Shown piece after piece: positions 17,086 to 25,500 of a stretch of DNA of 64,000 nucleotides. Where the stretch lies: positions 51,011-115,010 of the forward strand of contig NZ_CAMZOG010000002.1 of NCBI RefSeq assembly GCF_947331445.1. Direction: 5' to 3'. Made by a program: the position numbers and the translations under genes. The DNA comes from Parendozoicomonas sp. Alg238-R29 (lineage in GTDB: Bacteria; Pseudomonadota; Gammaproteobacteria; Pseudomonadales; Endozoicomonadaceae). Each line of letters starts with the position of its first letter. Position 1 is the stretch's first letter. The notes below the pieces were generated by a model. That model had not been told where the DNA came from. It was given only the letters and a program-made list of their open reading frames with translations, and searched no databases.

Positions 17086-17760
17086 ATGAGCGTAACTAAC
17101 GAACAGATCTCAGTAGGCGTTCAGCAGCTGATCGAAAAGCTGCGCAGCCAGGGTGTGAGCTCCGGCCGCACTGAAGGCGAACGCCTGATCGAGCAGGCTC
17201 GTGATGAAGCTGCCCGTATCGTTGCTGAAGCAAAAAAGGAAGCTGAGTCCATCACTTCCAAAGCCAAGAAAGAAGCTGACTTCACCATCAAATCCGGTGA
17301 AGAGTCTCTGGAACTGGCTGGCCGTAACGCAGTACTGGAACTGAAAGCCTACCTGATGGAGAAGTTCTCCAACCGTATTGGCGAAGCCGTTACCAGTGAA
17401 ATGCAAAACCAGGGCATTCTTCAGAGCATGATTCTGGAAGTAGCCGGTCGCAGCTCCCTGAAAGCTGAAAGCAACATCGAAGCTATCCTGCCAAGCAAGG
17501 TAGTGGGTGTTGATGACCTGCGCGCTAATCCGGAAGAGCTGAAAGAAGGCACTCTGGCTTACTTTGTAGCCCGTAATGGCATGGAAATGCTGAAAGACGG
17601 CGTAACCTTTGAAGTCAGCAATGAGCAGAAGTCCGGCGTGACTTTCCGCTTGAACGACAAAAACATTGAGGTGGAACTGGACGATGCAGCTGTCAGCGAA
17701 ATGCTGCTGAAGCATCTGCAGCCCCGCTTCCGTGCGCTGCTGGAAGGTACTATCAAGTAA
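17086..17760 (+). CDS. ntpE: V/A-type ATPase subunit E (peripheral stalk)
   Basis: Subunit E forms the peripheral stalk that links head and stator. The 224-residue product has the expected long N-terminal helix (about residues 5-105) rich in Ala, Glu and Lys, with EGERLIEQARDEAARIVAEA, and a globular C-terminal domain with short strands ending RPRFRALLEG-like (QPRFRALLEGTIK). It starts 31 bp after ntpK with AGAGAGGGA as ribosome-binding site. No separate gene for the partner stalk subunit (G/H/F type) is found in the operon. A strong hairpin lies in the 101-bp gap to the next gene. Confidence 0.92.
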   Translation: MSVTNEQISVGVQQLIEKLRSQGVSSGRTEGERLIEQARDEAARIVAEAKKEAESITSKAKKEADFTIKSGEESLELAGRNAVLELKAYLMEKFSNRIGEAVTSEMQNQGILQSMILEVAGRSSLKAESNIEAILPSKVVGVDDLRANPEELKEGTLAYFVARNGMEMLKDGVTFEVSNEQKSGVTFRLNDKNIEVELDDAAVSEMLLKHLQPRFRALLEGTIK

Positions 17761-17784
17761 CCATCCACCAGGTAAGGTTGCACT

Positions 17785-17819
17785 CTGTTCGGGCAGCAGC
17801 AGTCCTGCTTCCCGAACAG
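17785..17819 (+). promoter_or_regulatory. Strong stem-loop inside the V-ATPase operon (between ntpE and the DUF2764 gene)
   Basis: CTGTTCGGG (17785-17793) pairs perfectly with CCCGAACAG (17811-17819), and an inner GCAG/CTGC adds four pairs. No T run follows, so it is not a simple terminator. It may protect or process the polycistronic message and so set subunit amounts. This role is inferred. Confidence 0.6.
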
Positions 17820-17861
17820 CCTCTGTAAAGCAGTCTTTGAACAAACGCAACGGAGCAAGTC

Positions 17862-18554
17862 ATGGCAGAAAATGCCTATTACACCTTACTGACTTCGCTG
17901 CCTCATATTGACTCCCTGTTCAGCAGCAAGATCACTCCGATCTCCCGCTTTCAGCTCGACAAACGTCTGTCCATGCTGAACACCGCGGACCAGCAACGAC
18001 TGGTAACGATCGAGAACCTGCTGCACTGGGATCATCTGGGCGACGATGTTGACGAGACCGTCCTGATTCGTCAGGCCGAGCGCGCCCGGGCGACTCTGGG
18101 AAGTCAGGCTCTGAACGACCTGATCGACTGGCGTCTGGATATGCGCACGATTATTGCTGCCCTGCGCAGAAAACACGCAGGACAGCAGGCGCCTACCGTT
18201 CCAAAGTGGAGCTACGGCACCCGCTACGAATATATCCGCAACCACTGGAATTCACCCACTCTTGGCCTGGGAAGCGCATTCCCATGGATTCCAAAGGTGA
18301 ATGAATGTCTGCGCAACGGTGAATGCGTAGCTCTTGAAAAAATTCTGCTTCAGGCTGTCTGGGAACATCTGAACCATTTAGCCATGAAGCACCACCACGA
18401 TTTCGAAGCTGTCGTTATCTACGTACTGCGCTGGAACCTGGTGGCACGGTGGACAGCCTACGATACTGACAAAGCCCGGGTTCGCTTCCGCAACCTGATC
18501 GAAAACAGTCTTGGTGACTTTAAAGATCAGCTGCCCGCGAGTAACCGTACTTAA
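17862..18554 (+). CDS. DUF2764-type protein of V-ATPase operons (probable stalk subunit)
   Basis: The 230-residue product begins MAENAYYTLLTSLPHIDSLF, like the DUF2764 proteins encoded between atpE and atpA in Chlamydia (CT309) and Borrelia operons. Those operons lack a normal subunit C, and this family is thought to take its place at the rotor-membrane junction; that role is not proven. It is helical, with no membrane segment or signal peptide, and has a WRLDMRTIIAALRRKHAGQ helix and many Trp/His residues in its second half. The ATG follows CGGAGCAAGTC (GGAG site). Its position just before ntpA supports the assignment. Confidence 0.8.
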   Translation: MAENAYYTLLTSLPHIDSLFSSKITPISRFQLDKRLSMLNTADQQRLVTIENLLHWDHLGDDVDETVLIRQAERARATLGSQALNDLIDWRLDMRTIIAALRRKHAGQQAPTVPKWSYGTRYEYIRNHWNSPTLGLGSAFPWIPKVNECLRNGECVALEKILLQAVWEHLNHLAMKHHHDFEAVVIYVLRWNLVARWTAYDTDKARVRFRNLIENSLGDFKDQLPASNRT

Positions 18555-18641
18555 GCGAGCCTTTCATAGCCACTCTGAAGTGAGCTTTTCGTAAACGACA
18601 AGCTTTGCGTAAATGAATAGGGGCGAGGATTACAGAATATT

Positions 18642-20489
18642 ATGAGCACTGATTTTAAAACCAAAGGTGAGACAACTGCCACAGCCCGAGTGGTTGCGGT
18701 AAATGGTGACATCCTCACCATTGAAGCGGCCAGCGATGAGACTCGCCTGGTCAAGAACGAAGTGGTTTATGTGGCTCCAAGCCGCAAAGAGAACGAAGAC
18801 CTTGACGAAAAACTGATGTCCGAAGTTCTGCGTGTAAACGGTAGAACTGCAGACATTCAGGTTTTTGAAGACACCAGTGGTGTTGGTGTTGGTGACGAGG
18901 TTTACCAATCTGGCGAACTGCTGTCTGTAGAACTCGGCCCAGGCTGTCTGAGTCAGATCTTTGATGGTCTTCAGAACCCTCTGGAACGTCTGGCACAAAT
19001 GCACGGCACTTTCCTGAAGCGTGGTGTTCAGGTTGATGCACTGGACCGTACCAAAGAGTGGTCTTTCGTTGCAACGGCCCGCGTTGGCGACAAGCTCCGT
19101 GCCGGTGAAACCCTGGGTACCGTTCAGGAAGGCCGTTTCACCCATAAAATCATGATTCCTTTCAACCAGCGCGGCACTGTAGCTGTGGAATGGATTCAGG
19201 AAGGCACCTTCACTGTAGACGTAACTGTTGCCCGTGTTCGTGATGAACAAGGCAAAGAGATCGAGCTGAACATGATTCAGCGCTGGCCTGTTAAGCAATC
19301 CATTGCCGAAACTCTGGGCCGTAAAGGTAAAACCGCTCGTCAGTTCCCTTCTGAGCCTCTGATCACTCAGCAACGTCTGATTGATACCTTCTTCCCTATC
19401 GCTCGTGGCGGAACCGGCTGTATTCCTGGACCTTTCGGTGCAGGAAAAACAGTTATGCAGCACACTTTATCCAAGTACGCCTCTGTTGATATCGTTATCG
19501 TTATCGCCTGTGGTGAGCGTGCGGGTGAAGTTGTAGAAACCATCACCGAATTCCCGCAGCTGTCTGATCCGACGGGCTCCGGTACTCTGATGGATCGTAC
19601 CACCATCATCTGTAATACCTCTTCCATGCCTGTTGCGGCACGTGAAGCCTCTATCTACACCGGTATGACTCTGGGGGAATACTACCGTCAGATGGGCTTC
19701 AACGTTCTTCTGCTGGCCGACTCTACATCTCGCTGGGCGCAGGCGATGCGTGAAACCTCCAACCGTTTGGAAGAGATTCCAGGTGAAGAAGGCTTCCCGG
19801 CTTACATCGACTCCGCTATCAAGGGTTTGTATGAGCGTGCCGGTGTTATCACCAATGAAGACGGCGAAAGTGGTTCCATGACCATGATCGGTACCGTATC
19901 TCCAGCCGGCGGTAACTTTGAAGAACCAGTGACCCAGTCCACTCTGGCCACCGTGAAGTGCTTTCTGGGCCTGTCTTATGACCGTGCCTACAAGCGTTTC
20001 TTCCCGGCTGTAGATCCACTGATCTCCTGGTCTCGTTATCTGGAACAGCTCGCCCCATGGTACAAAGAGAATATCTCCGACACCTGGGTGGATGATGTTA
20101 AGCAGATGCAAAACCTGATCGCTACAGGTGAAAGCATTAACCAGATGATGCAGGTAACGGGTGAAGAAGGTGTCACGCTCGCTGACTACCTTACCTTCCA
20201 GAAAGCCCTGTTCATGGATATGGTTTATCTGCAGCAGGATGCTTTTGACAAAATTGATTCTGCATGCCCAATGGAACGTCAGCGTTTCTGTTTCAATCTG
20301 ATCGCCGACATCGCTCATAGTGAGCTGAAGTTTGCAGACAAGAAAGAAGCCCGCGACTTCTTCGTGAAACTGACCGGTCTGTTCAAGAACCTGAACTACG
20401 CACACTTCGAATCCAGCGAGTACAAAGAGTACGTTGCCAAAATCGAAGAACTGCTGGGCGAGTTCAAGTCCTCTGTAGAAGCGGCATAA
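18642..20489 (+). CDS. ntpA: V/A-type ATPase subunit A (catalytic)
   Basis: Subunit A hydrolyses ATP in the head of the rotary pump. The 615-residue product has the Walker A loop GPFGAGKT near residues 264-271, then ACGERAGEVVETITEFPQL with the catalytic Glu, LLADSTSRWAQAMRE, and the A-specific insertion (non-homologous region, EWSFVATARVGDKL to FTVDVTVARV). The start MSTDFKTKGETTATARVVAV is typical of the chlamydial/spirochaetal group. AGGATTACAGAATATT precedes the ATG, a distant site. It is the last gene of the operon, followed by a terminator. With A, B, D, E, I, K and DUF2764, the set lacks recognisable F, G and canonical C, as in Chlamydia. Confidence 0.96.
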   Translation: MSTDFKTKGETTATARVVAVNGDILTIEAASDETRLVKNEVVYVAPSRKENEDLDEKLMSEVLRVNGRTADIQVFEDTSGVGVGDEVYQSGELLSVELGPGCLSQIFDGLQNPLERLAQMHGTFLKRGVQVDALDRTKEWSFVATARVGDKLRAGETLGTVQEGRFTHKIMIPFNQRGTVAVEWIQEGTFTVDVTVARVRDEQGKEIELNMIQRWPVKQSIAETLGRKGKTARQFPSEPLITQQRLIDTFFPIARGGTGCIPGPFGAGKTVMQHTLSKYASVDIVIVIACGERAGEVVETITEFPQLSDPTGSGTLMDRTTIICNTSSMPVAAREASIYTGMTLGEYYRQMGFNVLLLADSTSRWAQAMRETSNRLEEIPGEEGFPAYIDSAIKGLYERAGVITNEDGESGSMTMIGTVSPAGGNFEEPVTQSTLATVKCFLGLSYDRAYKRFFPAVDPLISWSRYLEQLAPWYKENISDTWVDDVKQMQNLIATGESINQMMQVTGEEGVTLADYLTFQKALFMDMVYLQQDAFDKIDSACPMERQRFCFNLIADIAHSELKFADKKEARDFFVKLTGLFKNLNYAHFESSEYKEYVAKIEELLGEFKSSVEAA

Positions 20490-20518
20490 TCAGCTCATCC
20501 TTTGAGCTGTTATACAAA

Positions 20519-20547
20519 AACCGGCGAATAACTTCGCCGGTTCTTTT
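20519..20547 (+). terminator. Terminator of the V-ATPase operon
   Basis: AACCGGCGAA-TAAC-TTCGCCGGTT forms a 10-bp perfect stem, followed by CTTTT. It lies 29 bp after the ntpA stop codon, the expected operon end. Confidence 0.92.
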
Positions 20548-20782
20548 ATGCCTGACGATTAGCAAACAAAAGAAAGTTTTAAGCATAAGAAGATAGAAAC
20601 TTCTCCTACCTCTATACCCTGTTATCCAAGGTCTTTCAGCTGTCTTATATAGATATTCCCTGAGACTTCTCTGCAACTGATAAGGTCGCTTTGCATTTCA
20701 TAAGTACCACAGGTGAGCTGTGTTCTGGCGTCATGCCTCAGCAAATGTAAACACCATTTAAAAATAGTAACGGCCATCTTTG

Positions 20783-20860
20783 TTGTCTCACTGAGTTGTC
20801 TCGCTGAATTGTCTCACTGAGTTGTCTCGCTGAATTGTCTCGCTGAGTTGTCTCGCTGAC
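20783..20860. repeat. Six tandem copies of a 13-bp unit in the ntpA-arcC2 gap
   Basis: The unit TTGTCTC(A/G)CTGA(G/A/C) repeats six times without spacers. The first four copies alternate A and G at position 8; the last two both have G. It lies in a 730-bp gap (20548-21277) that shows no supportable gene; the rest of the gap must hold the promoter of the second carbamate kinase. 13 bp is not a coding or helical period, so it is more likely a slippage-prone minisatellite than an operator array. It is not a CRISPR: there are no spacers. Confidence 0.8.
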
Positions 20861-21277
20861 ATTGGAATGTCCCGGCTGACTGTTGTTCACAGCCGCAAAG
20901 AATTCAATTCGTTGAAAAGCCTGCCTGAGCAAACCCGACAATAACGAGTTTTATAAAGCAAGATGTATGCATTTTTTCCTTCCTGGATTTTGGCGTCAGA
21001 GCTTGGACTCTTTTTACTATAAAACGGCAGAAGGAGGGGAAGAAGTGACAATGCAGGCGACTGCAAGGTTAAGTCTGACTGAAGGTTTTCAGAACACCAC
21101 CGAACATTAGCAGAGTTAATGGGTATTAAGAACATCTACTTATTCCTTCTGATTTCAATAGGAATAAGATGGCAAGTACCTACCGGAGAGCACCTCCACC
21201 ACTGACTGGACGCTTGTAATCTAGAGCTACCCTCTTTCTTATGCGTCCGAACATATATTGGATTCAAGGAAAACAAG

Positions 21278-22228
21278 ATGCGTATTGTTATCGCACTTGG
21301 CGGCAACGCCATGCTTCAGCGCGGTCAACCTCTGGAAGCAAGCATTCAGCGTGAGAACATCCGTAATGCTGCTGAAGTTATTGCCCGTGTTGCCCAGAAG
21401 CACGAAGTGATTCTGACCCACGGCAACGGCCCGCAAGTTGGCCTGCTGGCTCTGCAGAACGCCGCTTACGACAAAGTATCCCCTTACCCACTGGACGTTC
21501 TGGGTGCAGAAACGGCCGGCATGATCGGTTACATGATGGAGCAGGAACTGTATAACCAGATGCCAGGCGCCCAGGTTGCCACTCTGGTAACCCAGACTCT
21601 GGTTGACAACAACGATCCCGCATTCCAGAACCCAACCAAGTTTGTTGGCCCTGTATACAGCAAGGAAGATGCTGAAGCCCTGGCCGCTGAAAAAGGCTGG
21701 GACATCAAAGCTGACGGCGAATATTTCCGCCGTGTAGTACCTTCTCCTCTGCCTCAGAGCATCGTAGAAGTTGATATCGTTAAGAAGTTGTCTGAAATGG
21801 GCGCCCTGGTTATCTGCTCCGGTGGTGGCGGCGTTCCCGTTCGTAAAGACGAAGAAGGCAAATTGTCTGGTGTTGAAGCTGTAGTAGACAAAGACCTGAC
21901 AGCTGCCCTGATGGCTGAGCAACTGGGCGCTGATGCTCTGGTTATCATGACCGACGTGTCCGCTGTTTGCATAAACTTCGGCCAACCAGACCAGAAAGAA
22001 ATCCACAAAGCTTCCACCCAGAGTATTGGCGAACTGGATTTCCCTGCCGGTTCCATGGGACCAAAGATCGATTCCTGCGCCAACTTCGTTGAGCAGGGAG
22101 GCCGCTTCGCCGCTATCGGCAGCCTGTACGATGTTGAGCACATTGTTGAAGGCCAGGCAGGCACCTGGATCACCAACGAGATTGAAGGCATCTCTTTCTA
22201 CGAAAAGAAAAACGCTGCTGAAGCCTGA
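21278..22228 (+). CDS. arcC: Carbamate kinase, second copy
   Basis: The 316-residue product is a full carbamate kinase: MRIVIALGGNAMLQRGQPLE, LTHGNGPQVG, FVGPVY, RRVVPSPLP, ICSGGGGVPV, GVEAVVDKD and GSMGPKID. It produces ATP from carbamoyl phosphate and ADP. Codon use is highly biased, as in arcA, arcB and the ntp genes, more so than in the first arcC copy, so this may be the main enzyme. The ATG follows AAGGAAAACAAG (AAGGA site). It stands alone between the V-ATPase operon terminator and its own terminator, 10 kb from arcB. The C-terminal tail KKNAAEA is extra relative to the first copy. Confidence 0.95.
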   Translation: MRIVIALGGNAMLQRGQPLEASIQRENIRNAAEVIARVAQKHEVILTHGNGPQVGLLALQNAAYDKVSPYPLDVLGAETAGMIGYMMEQELYNQMPGAQVATLVTQTLVDNNDPAFQNPTKFVGPVYSKEDAEALAAEKGWDIKADGEYFRRVVPSPLPQSIVEVDIVKKLSEMGALVICSGGGGVPVRKDEEGKLSGVEAVVDKDLTAALMAEQLGADALVIMTDVSAVCINFGQPDQKEIHKASTQSIGELDFPAGSMGPKIDSCANFVEQGGRFAAIGSLYDVEHIVEGQAGTWITNEIEGISFYEKKNAAEA

Positions 22229-22237
22229 TCAAACTTG

Positions 22238-22262
22238 GGCGGGGATATCTCCCCGCCTGTTT
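22238..22262 (+). terminator. Terminator after the second carbamate kinase
   Basis: GGCGGGGA-TATC-TCCCCGCC, an 8-bp perfect GC-rich stem, is followed by TGTTT, 10 bp after the stop codon. Confidence 0.8.
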
Positions 22263-22508
22263 CCCCTCTGCCCCTCTCCTCCCCAAAAAAGCAAACTACC
22301 CGACAGTTATCTTCTATCACACCCCTGTTTTTATAACCTGAACGTATACATGTATGAACCCATATAACATTAGATAAATCAGGCACTATTATTTCGGCTT
22401 TTTATATCCCCTTCCTTGCAAGACCGTAAACCCCTGCTAGATATACCCCCTATCCATTTTAATCATGCGTTTAACGCTCATTCTGCCGGAGTGTGCAGAG
22501 GAAGGACT

Positions 22509-25500
22509 ATGCCAGGTATTCAGAGCCCTAAGATCGATTCCAGTCGTCTATTGCTAACTGCCAGTATTGCTGTTTCCACACAAGCTATGGCTTCTACAGA
22601 TGTGGATAACTTCAGGGTTCTGGGGGGAGCTCTTGCTGGTAGCAACGGGTTTGCTTCATCACCACAGCTTCAGGAAATCCTCCGTCACCACCCTGAGTGG
22701 GGATGGCTGCCCAGCTATAAAATCGAGAGCCTTTCAAAAACCCCCTACACCTTTGCTGATCGTGCCTATGAAGCCATTTCTGGCGAAATAATGCCCCTGC
22801 TCACGATTGTTGCGCTTCATTCTTTATCCACCACCGCAGGTCTGCAGTTCCACCAGTTATGGCGGGCAAATCCTGAAAAGGTCGCCGACTACGCCTGGCG
22901 CTTCGGCGAGGCGATTGGTGACCTCGCTACAACTGACACTGTCACTGAACTGATGTGGCGACTGTTTGCTACCAACGCTGATTTCTTTAAATCACCAGAC
23001 TTTGCCGACAGTCAGAATGGAGCCATCGCATGGCGACTTTTGAAGCGAGGCTTAGCCTATAGCTATATGATCGGAAGTAATATTCCAGACGCTCTCCGTC
23101 AGCATGTTGTGAACTCTGTAGGATTTGTCGGAATTCCATTCGAAACAGCATCGCTTAATAAACATTTTGCACTGACATTTATCAGTTCCAGTACCGCAGA
23201 TGACCCAGGCAGGCCAGACAGCGCTTACTTAGACCTTGATTTTGTAAACCAGCCAAAGCCTTTTGATGACCCAAAAGGCAGATTTGAAGAAGCGCTTGTT
23301 GCGCTCGATAAAGCCAGCCGCACCCATAATGTTACCCGCATTCGTCTCTATCCATCGGTTATGGGGGATCAGAGAAAAGGTGGTGAATTGGCTCTATTTA
23401 TACGTCCTTACTTCAACCATCAACCAGGGCCACTGGTACGTTTCCCGGCACGATTTGGTTCGAGCAGCACTCGTATCTGGTGGACAGACGCGATGGATCG
23501 GGGAATCCTTGAGCGGACTTATAACGACGATCAGTATTCCATCGTCAAATACCTCAACAGCCTGATGGACTACAAAAGCAGCGTTATTACACCGCTGTCC
23601 GATGGCATTCTTGAAAAACTGCCTGGATTAATTGAGTGGGCCTCAAATGAACCTATTGCCAACGACTACGGCTTTAACCTTGAGCAACAGAAACATACAG
23701 CTGCTGAGCCGGATGTTGTTGATACAGAAGATGATTTGAATCTTGGCTACCCCGGGAAACCCAAGCAATCAATGAATCACACCGTAATACAAGCTGGCAA
23801 AAAGAAAGCTTTCCTGTTTATGGATGGCCACTACAGTCAGGGGGCAGAACTACCCATCATGGTGATGGTAACCCGAAGTAGCTCCGACGATGTTAAAACT
23901 GCCACTTTACTGGAGCTTGAGAAACACATGCCATGGTTACAGTACCGTGGTAGTTACAAAATTGCCTTTACCTGGGCGAAAGGTCAGGCCTACAGCTGGG
24001 TTGTACAGCGATTAATGATGGTTCGCTCCAAACAGTTTAAAGCCCAGCAAGAGATGGCACAACGCTACATAAAAAATATGCCAGACAGCTTTACGGCAAG
24101 CGATATGGCAACTATTAACCAGCTGGGTGACGAAGCAACTCAAGGGATGGATCCCCAAGAAGCTCTTGAGCAATCGATGGCCGAGATTCAGGAATTAGAC
24201 GAATACAACCAGCTCCTTAAACTTGAGGGGGAACTTAAGGATCTAGAAGCCAAAGTGCCTACAAAGCAGGCACAGAGCGACGTAGAGAAGGCCTTTTCTG
24301 AAGCGCAGGAAAATCTCGAAAGAACCTACAAAGACCTGATGGAAAAACACAAGCTAACGCCCCAAAATCTGAAAGCAGCTCGGACACTTAAAGATGAGGC
24401 TGAAAATAAAAAAGGGAAAGACGGTTTTGACGCAGCCGATAAAAGTTTTTCCGATTATTTAAAATCACTCAAGCTGCAATCTCCTACAAAAGTAACATTG
24501 TTGTTGCTTCAAACAGATTACAAACAGCGGGGTGAATTAACGAAAGCCACAAAAGACAAAAACAATCTGCAAGACAGAATAATTAGGGCTCAGAGCGATA
24601 TTGAGGCAAAGAAAGCAGCGAGGGATGCGCATATCACCTCACATGAAACGCTTGTTCTTCATTCTGTGCTAGATCAACTGAATAAGCTTGGCAAAAGTGT
24701 TGAGGCTGATGCCAGTGAAGATACCCTTAAAGGCATGCTCAATGATATGCGCAAGGTGGGCCAAAGTCGTTGGACTCTACCCGGTGGCTCTTGGTACGAA
24801 ACCAAAGCCTTCTTTAAAAACCTCGTTGGCTCCATTCCTGTTATTGGTTCTCACTTTGGACCAGAGGCAGAGCTAGCGTATCACAAAGAAACTATGGAGA
24901 AACGAGCACAGGATGCGAAGGCTGCGGCAAAGGAAGCACTGAAGCAACGTCAGGAGAAACAACGTCAAGCCAAAGTGGACGATGAGCTGAAAACTATTGA
25001 AGACAAACAGCAGGCTTTGGATGAGACCAGCGGTAAGCTGCTGTACGCGATAACAGATATTGATGCCATCAACAAAACTCTGGCCACTAAGAAGAAAGAG
25101 CTGAGTACCGCCAGTGAAGAGGACGCTGAGAAAACTGCGATGGCCGAAATAAGCCGACTTGAAAATGATCTGAAAGCAGCTGAAATAGCTAAGAGAGAAC
25201 TGGAGCAAGAAAAAGGCGCACAGGAGAGTGAACTTGAACAGCAAAAAGCCGAGTTGCAGGGAAAAATTGAACACTCCAAACAGCTGAGAGCAGGCTACAC
25301 AGCTGTAAAAGCGGAACGAGAACAGGTTAAAGAGGAACTTGATGAAACCACAGCACGCAACACCACGTTGGCCGAAAACATAAAGAACCATGAGCAGCAA
25401 TTAGCCCAAACCCACGAAGACTATGAGCAAGAAAAACAGGCTGCGGAAGCGCTAGCGGCTCAACACTCTAAAACTAACAAAAAACGAGATGAGACAAACA

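Noticed and set aside
20783..20860. CRISPR array
   Set aside because: Units abut directly, with no spacers.
20738..20941. Frame translating the 13-bp repeats
   Set aside because: A repeat artefact without start signal.
22416..22508. N-terminal extension of the coiled-coil protein
   Set aside because: Starts at TTG, lacks a ribosome-binding site and would bury the signal peptide.
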